A stretch of DNA of 64,000 nt from Hymenobacter terrenus (lineage in GTDB: Bacteria; Bacteroidota; Bacteroidia; Cytophagales; Hymenobacteraceae). The notes beneath the pieces were generated by a model, which saw only the letters and a list, made by a program, of their open reading frames with translations, did no database searches and was not told where the DNA came from. Below are positions 56,344 to 64,000 of this stretch, piece by piece. Every line of letters starts with the position of its first letter. Position 1 is the stretch's first letter. The stretch spans positions 1-64,000 of the forward strand of contig NZ_LATM01000020.1 of assembly GCF_000972495.1 (NCBI RefSeq), read 5' to 3'. Both the position numbers and the translations under genes were made by a program.

Positions 56344-57266
56344 CTGCCCCGCTCGCCGTCGGCTACGCCCTCGACCTACTGCTAGCCGACCCCGAAGACT
56401 GGCCCCACCCGGTGCGCACCTACGGCGCGCTCATCGTCGCCGGGGAGCGCCGCCTGAACCACGGCCCGTACCGTTTTGCCAAGGGTGCGCTGTTGGCTGG
56501 CGGGTTGGTGAGTGGCACGTTTGCCGCTTTCCAGCTGCTGGATAAGGTTCTGCGGTACCTGCCACCCATTGCGGCGGTGGCCGCCAACAGCGCGTGGGTG
56601 TTCTACGGGCTGGCCAATACCGGGCTGGTACGCGAAGGCCGGGCAGTGTTCGACGTGCTCGAACGTGAGGGTCTGGAAGCCGGCCGTCGGCAACTGGCCC
56701 GCATCGTGGGGCGCGACACGGCCCAGCTCGACGCCCAGCAAATTCGCACCGCCGTGCTCGAAAGCCTAGCCGAAAACCTCAGCGACGGCGTGGTGGCGCC
56801 CCTGTTGTACTACGCGCTGACGGGCGTGCCAGGGCTGATGGCCTACAAAATGGTGAACACCCTCGACTCGATGGTGGGCTACCGCAACGCGCGTTACGAG
56901 CAATTTGGCAAGTTCGCGGCCCGCCTCGATGACGTGGCCAACCTGGTACCGGCTCGCCTCACCGCCGGCTTACTGGCGGGCTTGGGTGGCAGCTGGCGCA
57001 GCTTTCGGTTTATCTATAAGTATGGCAACCAGCACAAAAGTCCCAATGCAGGCTACCCCGAAGCCGCTCTCGCCGGCGTGCTCGACTGCCGCTTCGGCGG
57101 CCCCAATTACTACCATGGCCAGCTTGTGTCCAAACCCTACATCGGCAATAACCCACGGCCAATTGAGCATGCCGAAATCAACCGCGTGGCTGGCTTCAAC
57201 CACGCCGTTTGCGCGATAGTAGTAGCGGGGGTTTTAGGACTGCTGTGGTGGCGGGAGCACCGGTGA
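56322..57266 (+). CDS. cbiB: Adenosylcobinamide-phosphate synthase
   Basis: 314 residues with four or five membrane helices. Family motifs: AVGYALDLLLADPEDWPHPV at the N-terminus, ESLAENLSDGVVAPLLYYAL, KMVNTLDSMVGYRNARYEQF, and the C-terminal HKSPNAGYPEAALAGVLDCR. It attaches aminopropanol (or its phosphate) to cobyric acid. The start overlaps the aminotransferase by 22 bp, and its 3' end overlaps the convergent cbiA by 33 bp. Confidence 0.96.
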   Translation: MDRFARLAAPLAVGYALDLLLADPEDWPHPVRTYGALIVAGERRLNHGPYRFAKGALLAGGLVSGTFAAFQLLDKVLRYLPPIAAVAANSAWVFYGLANTGLVREGRAVFDVLEREGLEAGRRQLARIVGRDTAQLDAQQIRTAVLESLAENLSDGVVAPLLYYALTGVPGLMAYKMVNTLDSMVGYRNARYEQFGKFAARLDDVANLVPARLTAGLLAGLGGSWRSFRFIYKYGNQHKSPNAGYPEAALAGVLDCRFGGPNYYHGQLVSKPYIGNNPRPIEHAEINRVAGFNHAVCAIVVAGVLGLLWWREHR

Positions 57267-58598
57267 GCTGGTACTCAGCAAATGTTCAATAAACACTGGA
57301 TTCTCACCCCAGTACACGTGCACGTAGGAAGCCCAGACATTACCCTGCCGGTACAGCTCCACAGGTACCGCCACACCTTTAGCATTGGTAATCTGGGCTG
57401 ATGCGGGCGTGAGGCCGTGGTCGTCTAATTGGGAGTAGTGGAACTCATGGCCCTTAATAGTTAGCCCATTCCACGCAAGCTGGCGGTAGCCCAGGGTCAT
57501 TTTAGCGTTTGTCATGTAAGTAGTGCAAGGCAGCACTCCCGCCATTGCAAAGGTCCGGCCCTGGGCGTCAACCACATCACGCCCCAGATACATAAGCCCG
57601 CCGCACTCGGCATAAGCAGCACCACCATTCAGGCAGTACTCGGCCACGCTGGCGCGCATGGCTGTATTGCCGCTGAGAGCCGCGGCGAAGAGCTCCGGGT
57701 AACCGCCGGGCAGGTACAGAAAATCCGTGCCAGTAGGTAGCGCCGCATCGGTCAGTGGGCTGAAGTAAAGGACTTCACCGAACTGGGCCAGAGCCTGCAA
57801 ATTTTGATGATAGGTGAACGTGAACGCCGCATCGCGGGCGACGGCGATATACCGGCGTGGCCCGGAGCTTATTGCCTCGGGTGAAGGCGCAGTGGGGACC
57901 GGCACGGCCGTACGCGTCACTTCCAGCAGCCGCTCAATGTCGACGGTTTGGGGCAAGGCGTCGGCCAGAGCTTCTACGATGGTTTCGTATTGTAGCTCGG
58001 CGTCGATGGACAGGCCCAGGTGGCGCGAGGGAATGGTAAAGGCAGGGTTATTTGGCAGATAGCCCAAAGCTTCCACGCCCACGTCGGCGCAGGCTTCGCG
58101 CAGGAAGTGATAGTGCGAGGCAGTGTTTACAAAGTTGAAAATGGCACCGACCAACCGGATGCCGGGATAAAAATTCTTGAACCCAAATAGTAACGGGGCC
58201 ACAGAGTAGGCCATAGCCTTGGCATTGACAACCAGAATGACCGGGATGCCGAGCTGCTCGGCCACGTCGGCGGCGCTACCCTGCATACGGTCAGCCCCAT
58301 CGAACAAGCCCATCACACCCTCCACCACGGCCACGTCGGCGGAGGCAGCGTAGCGGGCGTAAGTAGCTTGGGCGTGCTCCACCGAAGCCATGAACAAGTC
58401 GAGGTTGAGGCTGGGCCGACCAGCCGCTTGGGTATGGTGGTGGGTATCAAGGTAGTCGGGGCCACACTTGAAGGGCTGCACTATCAGTCCGCGCCGGGCC
58501 AGGGTGCGCAGCAGTCCCAGCGTGAGGGTAGTTTTGCCGTTGCCGCTGGCTGGGGCGGCCAGCAGGAATTGGGACTTGATAGCGGGCGAAGCAAACAT
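57234..58598 (-). CDS. cbiA: Cobyrinic acid a,c-diamide synthase
   Basis: 454 residues. ATPase domain with LLAAPASGNGKTTLTLGLLR, PFKCGPDYLDTHHHTQAAGR and VVEGVMGLFDGADRM; glutamine amidotransferase domain with catalytic Cys in GAAYAECGGLMYLGRDV and a closing GHEFHYSQLDDHG. It amidates the a and c side chains of cobyrinate. Surprisingly it is on the opposite strand to cobQ and cbiB and convergent with cbiB (33-bp overlap of the coding ends). Start MFASPAIKSQ at 58598; the 135 codons before it are antisense to the neighbouring ATPase. Confidence 0.95.
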   Translation of the reverse strand: MFASPAIKSQFLLAAPASGNGKTTLTLGLLRTLARRGLIVQPFKCGPDYLDTHHHTQAAGRPSLNLDLFMASVEHAQATYARYAASADVAVVEGVMGLFDGADRMQGSAADVAEQLGIPVILVVNAKAMAYSVAPLLFGFKNFYPGIRLVGAIFNFVNTASHYHFLREACADVGVEALGYLPNNPAFTIPSRHLGLSIDAELQYETIVEALADALPQTVDIERLLEVTRTAVPVPTAPSPEAISSGPRRYIAVARDAAFTFTYHQNLQALAQFGEVLYFSPLTDAALPTGTDFLYLPGGYPELFAAALSGNTAMRASVAEYCLNGGAAYAECGGLMYLGRDVVDAQGRTFAMAGVLPCTTYMTNAKMTLGYRQLAWNGLTIKGHEFHYSQLDDHGLTPASAQITNAKGVAVPVELYRQGNVWASYVHVYWGENPVFIEHLLSTSSPVLPPPQQS

Positions 58599-58676
58599 GA
58601 GCGAAGAAATAGTGAACCAGTAAAGCGTAGTTTTGGGCGAGTAGCGGCTTATTAGCCGCCTAGCTTTTCGCAAAAA

Positions 58677-59210
58677 ATGCCCCTTTACGTGATTTCGGGC
58701 GGCCCTGGAGCCGGCAAAACTACACTGCTGGCGGCCTTGTGCCGGGTCGGCTTCGCAGGGGCTGAGGAAGTATCGCGCCAACTCATTCGGGAGCAGGTGG
58801 CGCTCGGCAGCGGCGTGGTGCCGTGGCAGGACCTGGGGGGCTTCGCTGAGCTGACCCTGGCCCGCATGGTGGCCCAGCACGAGGCCGCCAGCCGGCGCGA
58901 CGACATCACATTTTTCGACCGTGGCATTCCCGATATTATTGCCTATCTGGAAGTTGCGGGCCTGCCTGTGCCGCAGGCTTACGTCGCAGCCGCAGCCGCA
59001 CATCCTTACCAGAATCCGGTGCTACTGGCGCCACCCTGGGCCGAAATCTACGAGAACGACGCGGAGCGCTGGCAGACATTTGCCGAAGCCGAAGCCTTGT
59101 ACCAAGCTCTGCGGCGCACCTACCAACGGTTGGGCTTTGCGGTGCTCGAATTGCCTAAAACCACAGTGGCGGCGCGGGTTGATTTCGTGCGGGCAGCGGT
59201 GGCAATGTAA
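58677..59210 (+). CDS. P-loop NTPase (AAA_28-like) in the cobalamin locus
   Basis: 177 residues. Walker A ISGGPGAGKTTLLAALCRVG and a Walker-B-like FFDRGIPDIIAYLEVAGL; the rest is helical. It is an ATP/GTP-binding kinase-like protein of the kind found scattered in Bacteroidota, sometimes called AAA family ATPase. It lies between cbiA (divergent) and the B12 riboswitch. A TAGTTTTG box (58628-58635) is about 42 bp upstream. A role in corrinoid nucleotide-loop assembly is possible but not shown; nothing like CobU motifs is present. Confidence 0.75.
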   Translation: MPLYVISGGPGAGKTTLLAALCRVGFAGAEEVSRQLIREQVALGSGVVPWQDLGGFAELTLARMVAQHEAASRRDDITFFDRGIPDIIAYLEVAGLPVPQAYVAAAAAHPYQNPVLLAPPWAEIYENDAERWQTFAEAEALYQALRRTYQRLGFAVLELPKTTVAARVDFVRAAVAM

Positions 59211-59251
59211 TGGAGGGATGATGCTTCTGGTCAGTGGCCAACATTTTTGCC

Positions 59252-59259
59252 TACCTTTG
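59252..59259 (+). promoter_or_regulatory. -7 box of the riboswitch-controlled btu operon
   Basis: TACCTTTG, a perfect TAnnTTTG element, ends 9 bp before the conserved start of the riboswitch. No good -33 is seen at 19-20 bp. Confidence 0.5.
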
Positions 59260-59267
59260 CCGCAGCA

Positions 59268-59437
59268 ATTGGTAGTCGTTTCCGCGGTGCGGGGCGACTT
59301 TAAAAGGGAATCCGGTGTGAATCCGGGACAGTCTCCGCTGCTGTAACCCCCTCCAAAAGCCGGCTGATACATGGCGCCACTGTTCCCGCGGGAATGGGAA
59401 GGCCATCAGCCGGTGGGGGAAGTCAGAAGACCTGCCG
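59268..59437 (+). ncRNA. Cobalamin riboswitch
   Basis: Conserved blocks in order: GGGAATCCGGTGTGAATCCG (59306-59325), GGGACAGTCTCCGCTGCTGT then AACC (59325-59348), the CCACTG segment (59377-59382), and the distal B12 box GTCAGAAGACCTGCC (59422-59436). A long peripheral stem GCCGGCTGAT / ATCAGCCGG spans 59359-59413. B12 binding should close the expression platform and reduce expression of the uptake operon that starts at 59484. Confidence 0.95.
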
Positions 59438-59483
59438 CTTGCTTCATTCAGTCACAGCTTTCGGCAGAAAGGCTCGTTGTACC

Positions 59484-60701
59484 ATGCCCCAATCCTCGCT
59501 TTCCCCCGGCCGTGCCGGTGGCGCACCCCCGTTTTTTCTGATCTGTCGCGGCTTGGCGCTGATTGGCTTGCTCCTGGCAAGTCCCTGGCTGAGCTTAGCC
59601 CAAGTGGCCGCCACCAAAACCGTTATCCCTAAAACGGTGACGGCTACCCGCGGCCGAACCACGGTTGACTTTGCTAAGGGCTTCACCATCAATTATGTAG
59701 GCAAGTGCAAATTAGTCACTATCCTAAGCCCATTTGAGCAGAAAACCACGGCCACCCGCTACCTGCTGGTGCCCCGCGGCATGGCTCGCCCGGCCGGCTA
59801 CGCCGATGCTACCCTTATTGAAATCCCCATTCGCAGCTTGGTTGGGCTTTCGTCGATGCACGTGGCGTTGGCCGATTTCCTCGGAGCTGCCGATTTGGTA
59901 GTGGGGCTCGGTGATTTTAAATACGCCTCGGCCTTACGGGTGCGGCAACGCATCACGGAGGGCAAGATTTTCGAAGTGGGCCAGGGCAAGGAACTTAATA
60001 ATGAGCTGCTTATCGCCCAGCATCCCGACTTGGTGATGAGCACCGGCTGGCCCGGCGAAAACCTTACCCGTTTCCAGACGCTTGCTGCGGGCGGCGTACC
60101 GGTGATGATGAATTCGGAGTGGGTAGAAACCACGCCCCTCGCCCGCGCTGAGTGGGTGAAAATCATGGCCGCACTACTCAACAAAGAAGATTTGGTTAAT
60201 CACAAATTTGGGCAGGTGGTGAGCGATTACCAGCGCCTGGCGGCACTAGGCCACAAGGCCACCAAACGGCCCAAAGTGGTGGTGGGCCTGCCCTTCAAAG
60301 ATGTGTGGTACGTGCCCGATACCGATAGCTACCTGGCCCAGTTCCTGCGCGACGCAGGCACTACCTACGCCTGGGATAAGACGAAGGCTCCGCAGGGCAG
60401 TCTCGCGCTGTCGTTTGAAACGGTGGCACCCATAGCGCTTACCGCTGACTGCTGGCTGCAAACCGGCGCGGCCAACTCCAGGGCGGAAATAGTGGCTCAG
60501 GATGCCCGCTATGCCGCGTTCGCTCCTTTCAAAAGCGGACGGGTATACAATAACAATCGCCGCACTAACGCTCAGGGCTCCAACGACTACTGGGAATCTG
60601 GCGCGGTACGGCCTGACTTGGTGCTGGCCGACATGATTAAGATTCTGCACCCCGAGCTCCTGCCCACTTGGCGGCTCTACTATTACCGGCAGCTGAAGTG
60701 A
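59484..60701 (+). CDS. btuF: Corrinoid ABC transporter substrate-binding protein
   Basis: 405 residues. N-terminal signal (GLALIGLLLASPWLSLAQ). Two-lobe periplasmic-binding fold of the siderophore/B12 type: SSMHVALADFLGAADLVVGL, GKELNNELLIAQHPDLVMST, VETTPLARAEWVKIMAALLN and the C-terminal PDLVLADMIKILHPELL. It sits 47 bp after the B12 riboswitch and overlaps the permease gene, so cobalamin or cobinamide is the likely ligand; by sequence alone a siderophore binder would be possible. The ATG at 59484 is the only good start downstream of the riboswitch. Confidence 0.85.
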   Translation: MPQSSLSPGRAGGAPPFFLICRGLALIGLLLASPWLSLAQVAATKTVIPKTVTATRGRTTVDFAKGFTINYVGKCKLVTILSPFEQKTTATRYLLVPRGMARPAGYADATLIEIPIRSLVGLSSMHVALADFLGAADLVVGLGDFKYASALRVRQRITEGKIFEVGQGKELNNELLIAQHPDLVMSTGWPGENLTRFQTLAAGGVPVMMNSEWVETTPLARAEWVKIMAALLNKEDLVNHKFGQVVSDYQRLAALGHKATKRPKVVVGLPFKDVWYVPDTDSYLAQFLRDAGTTYAWDKTKAPQGSLALSFETVAPIALTADCWLQTGAANSRAEIVAQDARYAAFAPFKSGRVYNNNRRTNAQGSNDYWESGAVRPDLVLADMIKILHPELLPTWRLYYYRQLK

Positions 60702-61783
60702 GCACGCCCACCCTAGTGGCCGCGCCCCGGCTTGAGCCGGCAAGCCGGCAGCGCCTCGCTTGGCTAGTGGCCTTAGTGGGGCTGGTAGCCTTTGGCTTCG
60801 TGCTCGATATTGCTCTGGGCCCGGTGCGTATTCCGGTGCTGATGGTGGTCAAAATTCTATTTGGCCAAGCTACTGACTCACCAGCTTGGGCGTTCATTGT
60901 GCGGCAGATTCGCCTTCCCAAGGCCTTGACGGCGTTGGTAGCAGGCAGTGGATTGGCCGTCAGCGGTTTGCAGATGCAGACACTGTTCCGCAACCCCTTG
61001 GCGGGGCCTTCGGCGCTGGGCCTCACGGCGGGTGCGGGGCTAGGCGTGGCCGTAGTAATGTTGGCTAGCGGCAGCGCGGCGGGCGGTTTTGCCATCCGGG
61101 CCCTGGGCGTAGGCGGCAGTTGGGCGCTGGTGCTGGCCGCCACCATCGGCGCTGCTCTGGTCATGGCTCTGGTACTGGCTCTCTCGGCCCGGGTGCGTGA
61201 CAATGTGGTGCTACTCATCGTGGGGCTGATGATTGCTAGCGTGACCGGCGCCATTGTCAGCTTGTGGCAGTATTTCAGCGCACCAGAGCAGATTCAAGAG
61301 TACTTACTCTGGACTTTTGGCTCCGTAGGCGGGGTAGTGGGCAGCCACTTGGTGGTGCTGGCGGCCGTAGTGGGTGTGGGGTTGGCACTGGCTTTCGCCT
61401 CGGCCAAACCGCTAAATGCCCTGCTGCTAGGGGAGAACTATGCCCGCAGTATGGGGCTTTCGGTGGGCCGGGCGCGCACGCTGATTATTGCCAGTACCAG
61501 CCTATTAGCGGGAGCCATCACGGCGTTTTGCGGGCCCATTGGCTTCATTGGCATTGCCGTGCCGCACCTCACGCGCGGCCTGCTGCGCACCGCTGACCAC
61601 CGCGTGCTGCTGCCCGGCACCTGCCTGGCGGGGGCCGCTCTCACCCTGGGCTGCGACTGCCTGGCCCAACTGCCTGGTAGCCAAACCCCACTGCCTTTGA
61701 GCGTAGTGACTTCGTTACTCGGGGCACCGGTGGTGCTGTGGGTGGTACTGCGCCGCCAGAACATTCGCTCCTCTTTTTCCTAA
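60698..61783 (+). CDS. btuC: Corrinoid ABC transporter permease (FecCD/BtuC family)
   Basis: 361 residues with about ten membrane helices. Family motifs: PRLEPASRQR before the first helix, IRLPKALTALVAGSGLAVSG (the P-R-x-x-x-A-x-x-x-G-x-x-L-x-x-x-G signature of BtuC/FecC), QMQTLFRNPLAGPSALGLTA, and CGPIGFIGIAVPHLTRGL. I use GTG 60698, which forms a GTGA overlap with the stop of btuF; a TTG 30 bp upstream is less likely. Confidence 0.93.
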   Translation: MSTPTLVAAPRLEPASRQRLAWLVALVGLVAFGFVLDIALGPVRIPVLMVVKILFGQATDSPAWAFIVRQIRLPKALTALVAGSGLAVSGLQMQTLFRNPLAGPSALGLTAGAGLGVAVVMLASGSAAGGFAIRALGVGGSWALVLAATIGAALVMALVLALSARVRDNVVLLIVGLMIASVTGAIVSLWQYFSAPEQIQEYLLWTFGSVGGVVGSHLVVLAAVVGVGLALAFASAKPLNALLLGENYARSMGLSVGRARTLIIASTSLLAGAITAFCGPIGFIGIAVPHLTRGLLRTADHRVLLPGTCLAGAALTLGCDCLAQLPGSQTPLPLSVVTSLLGAPVVLWVVLRRQNIRSSFS

Positions 61784-61788
61784 GTCTG

Positions 61789-62826
61789 ATGTCGACGCTC
61801 AAGCCCTTGCTGACCGCCGAAGACCTGACGGTGGGCTATTTCAGCAGTAAAAAAACGCCCCGGCCGGTGGCCCAGCCTGTACGCCTGGCCCTATGGCCCG
61901 GCGAGCTGGTATGCTTGCTCGGACCCAATGGCGCCGGCAAATCAACTCTGTTGCGCACGCTGGCCGGCTTGCAGCCCCCGCTCAGCGGCCGGCTCAACCT
62001 CGGCGGGGCGGCCCTGGCAGGGCTGAGCGCGGCTGAGCGCGCCCGCCAGCTCAGCATCGTGCTCACCGACCGGGTGGATGCCGGCAACCTGACCGTGCAA
62101 GAGCTGGTGAGCCTGGGCCGCCACCCCCACACCGGCTGGCTGGGCAGCCTCTCGGCCCACGACGAAGCCCAGGTACAAGCCGCGCTGACGGCCACTGGCA
62201 CCAGTAGTTTTGCCCAACGCCCGGTGGGTGAGTTGAGCGATGGCGAGCGGCAGAAGGTGTTGCTGGCCCGCGCCATTGCCCAGGATACGCCCATCGTGCT
62301 GCTCGACGAGCCTACCGCTCACCTTGACCTGCCTAACCGCGTGGCCCTCATGCGCCTACTGCACCGTTTGGCCCGTCAAACCGGCAAGGCCATTCTACTG
62401 TCCACCCACGAGTTGGACCTCGCCTTGCAGGCTGCCGACCGGGTCTGGCTCCTCCCCGCTGATGGAGTACTGCACACCGGCACCCCCGAAGACCTGGTAC
62501 TGAGCGGGGAGTTCGCGGCGGCTTTTGCACGGGAGGGTCTAGCCTTCGACCCGGCTACCGGCACCTTCGCTCTGCACGCGCCCATGGGCCCGGCCGTGCA
62601 GCTGATGGGGGACGGGGCTACGGCCTTCTGGACGCGCCGGGCCCTAGAGCGCGAGGGCTTCGTGCCCACCGCTGGCCCCGCGGCTCTGCGCGTGACCGCG
62701 CCCAGCCCTCCCAAAACCAGCCAGTGGATCAGCCACGCCCCCGGTCACCCCGCTCAGTACCACAAAACAATAGAAGAACTACTCCGCACACTACGGCTCA
62801 CTTTTGATAATACTCCCTTGGCTTAA
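61789..62826 (+). CDS. btuD: Corrinoid ABC transporter ATP-binding protein with C-terminal extension
   Basis: 345 residues. ATPase domain (about 1-250): Walker A LLGPNGAGKSTLLRTLAGL, signature LSDGERQKVLLARAIAQ, Walker B PIVLLDEPTAHLDLPNR, switch His in LLSTHELDLALQAADRVWLL. The remaining ~95 residues (FDPATGTFALHAPMGPAVQL...) are longer than in standard BtuD (about 250) and have no ATPase motif; they may form a small regulatory domain. It starts five bases after btuC. Confidence 0.92.
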   Translation: MSTLKPLLTAEDLTVGYFSSKKTPRPVAQPVRLALWPGELVCLLGPNGAGKSTLLRTLAGLQPPLSGRLNLGGAALAGLSAAERARQLSIVLTDRVDAGNLTVQELVSLGRHPHTGWLGSLSAHDEAQVQAALTATGTSSFAQRPVGELSDGERQKVLLARAIAQDTPIVLLDEPTAHLDLPNRVALMRLLHRLARQTGKAILLSTHELDLALQAADRVWLLPADGVLHTGTPEDLVLSGEFAAAFAREGLAFDPATGTFALHAPMGPAVQLMGDGATAFWTRRALEREGFVPTAGPAALRVTAPSPPKTSQWISHAPGHPAQYHKTIEELLRTLRLTFDNTPLA

Positions 62827-62879
62827 AGTCCAGCATTAAGCTGTATCAAATCCCCTTTTTAATAACTATCTCACAACCC

Positions 62880-64000
62880 ATGAAAACACATTCTCTACAT
62901 CGATACGCTAATGACCATCAATTCAAGTTATCGGTAGTGCTGGCCTCTTTATTGCTGACTGGCACTGGGCTCGGAGCTCAAGCCCAGGCGCCAGTCGATA
63001 CTCTTAAGCGTCAGAATCTCAACGAGGTGGTAGTGACTGCTACTCGCTCTCCTATCGAGCGTAGCAAGGTGCCGCAGCAAATCCAGATTATCAGCCAGAA
63101 GGACATTCAACAAACTCCGGCCCAGGAGTTTACCGATGTACTGAAGAAGAATACGTCGGTTGACATTGTACAGTACCCGAGCTTGCTGGCGGGCGTGGGC
63201 ATCCGTGGCTTCCGACCCCAGACTGGCGGCCTCAATCAGCGCGCCCTGCTACTGGTGGATGGGCGTCCGGCTGGCACCAGCAACCTGGCCACGCTCGACC
63301 TAGGCAGCGTGGAACAGGTGGAGGTGCTGAAGGGGCCAGCCTCGGCACTCTACGGCTCACAAGCTATGGGCGGTGTAGTTAATATATTGAGCCGTAAGTC
63401 GCGCGGGGCGGTGCGCTCGTCGCTGTTTGCTGAATATGGCAGCTACCAGACGTTTAAGTTTGGTGGCGCTACGGGTGGCAACATCACTCGCAACCTGGAT
63501 TTTGATTTGTCGTTTGCGCAGTTCGACCGGGCGGCCGACTACAAGTTGGGCGGGGGCGGCATATTCCGCCGCTGGCTCGATGGCGGCAGCGCCACCAAAA
63601 CCTATACCAACCAAACCCTAGCTGACAGTACCGCCCAGACCGACGATAAACGCGCCGATGGCCGGCCTCGCACCTTCACCAAGCTTAACTACTACTCAAG
63701 TGCCTTGCGGCTGGGCTACCAGCTAGGTAAGCATTGGCGCGTAGACGTGCGCGGCGAGCGGTTCCTGGCCCGCAACGTGCAGTCCCCTAATGATGTTGTC
63801 TACGGCGACCTGCGATACAGCACCAAAGACATTGAGCGCCAAAACCTCGACCTGAGCGTGACCGGTGACTACGAGCGTCATCAGCTTTTTGTGCGCGGCT
63901 ATACGTCGAAAGAAAATAACAACAATAACAACCTCTTCAGCGGCAATACACCCATTGCGCCCTACCGCTCATTCCAGAGTCAGTACTTATGGAAAGGCCT
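62880..64000 (+). CDS. btuB: TonB-dependent corrinoid receptor, 5' part (cut by window end)
   Basis: Open from ATG 62880 to the window edge. N-terminal signal (VVLASLLLTGTGLGAQAQA), TonB box NEVVVTATRSPIERS, plug domain with RSKVPQQIQIISQKDIQQTP, GVGIRGFRPQTGGLNQRALL and LKGPASALYGSQAMGGVVNI, then the first barrel strands. It lacks the carboxypeptidase-like domain found in the receptor at 18573-20930. Being the last gene of the riboswitch operon, it is probably the outer-membrane B12 receptor. The C-terminus is not in the window. Confidence 0.85.
   Translation, partial: MKTHSLHRYANDHQFKLSVVLASLLLTGTGLGAQAQAPVDTLKRQNLNEVVVTATRSPIERSKVPQQIQIISQKDIQQTPAQEFTDVLKKNTSVDIVQYPSLLAGVGIRGFRPQTGGLNQRALLLVDGRPAGTSNLATLDLGSVEQVEVLKGPASALYGSQAMGGVVNILSRKSRGAVRSSLFAEYGSYQTFKFGGATGGNITRNLDFDLSFAQFDRAADYKLGGGGIFRRWLDGGSATKTYTNQTLADSTAQTDDKRADGRPRTFTKLNYYSSALRLGYQLGKHWRVDVRGERFLARNVQSPNDVVYGDLRYSTKDIERQNLDLSVTGDYERHQLFVRGYTSKENNNNNNLFSGNTPIAPYRSFQSQYLWKG

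Overview
The window looks like a chromosomal segment of a GC-rich member of the Bacteroidota, most likely Hymenobacter or a close relative in the Cytophagales. Four things point there. Several starts are preceded by the Bacteroidota promoter form (TTTG or TTG about 17-20 bases before TAnnTTTG). There are family-specific proteins: DUF4249 next to a TonB receptor with a carboxypeptidase-like regulatory domain, DUF4397, and Kdp with a split KdpD and a porin. The tmRNA tag ends in YAMAA. Short palindromic intergenic repeats are abundant. No plasmid, phage, IS element, rRNA, tRNA or CRISPR array is visible; the only RNA gene is ssrA.

Layout. 1-4.8 kb: a broken lipoprotein serpin, a 2H-type phosphoesterase, a GlxA-type regulator, then a plus-strand run of small stress or detoxification genes (DoxX-like, two VOC proteins, a RibD-C reductase). 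4.8-16.2 kb: a complete potassium-uptake locus on the minus strand, read from right to left: NtrC-type regulator, candidate sigma-54 promoter, a 31-residue micro-ORF, kdpF, kdpA, a repeat-filled gap, kdpB, kdpC, porin, the KdpD sensor half and a separate histidine kinase. 16.4-23.1 kb: envelope proteins (lipoproteins, DUF4249 with its TonB receptor, DUF4397, OmpH-like). 23.3-25.8 kb: a RimB/RimK/AspA-like peptide-modification cassette. 26-28.3 kb: two divergent glycosyltransferases. 28.3-29.3 kb: a small gene graveyard (PQQ sugar dehydrogenase tail, HTH regulator). 29.3-39.1 kb: mostly housekeeping (macrodomain, ispH, cmk, ade, response regulator, cysteine synthase, erythromycin-esterase-like, sucD). 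39.2-45.9 kb: accessory genes (orphan protein/lipoprotein pair, mercuric-reductase-like flavoprotein, a very large inverted repeat, a decayed gene, a ParE-like toxin with an in-frame stop plus its antitoxin, an AT-rich orphan). 46-53.7 kb: icd, an M16 peptidase, dnaX and ssrA. 53.8-64 kb: a cobalamin locus in which late corrinoid synthesis (cobQ, cobD-like, cbiB, cbiA, an NTPase) is followed by a B12 riboswitch and the uptake genes btuF-btuC-btuD-btuB; the last is cut by the window edge.

How it works together. The Kdp block is a self-contained K+ scavenging system with its own two-component control, apparently wired through sigma-54 rather than the OmpR-type KdpE of Proteobacteria. The cobalamin block couples import (outer-membrane receptor, periplasmic binder, ABC transporter) to amidation and aminopropanol-arm attachment. 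The most interesting unexplained signals are a run of ten A residues in dnaX placed so that slippage either way terminates translation immediately after the gamma core; the two micro-ORFs and sigma-54 site at the head of kdp; the 38-bp perfect inverted repeat at 43.8 kb; and the 40.1-41.5 kb gene pair.
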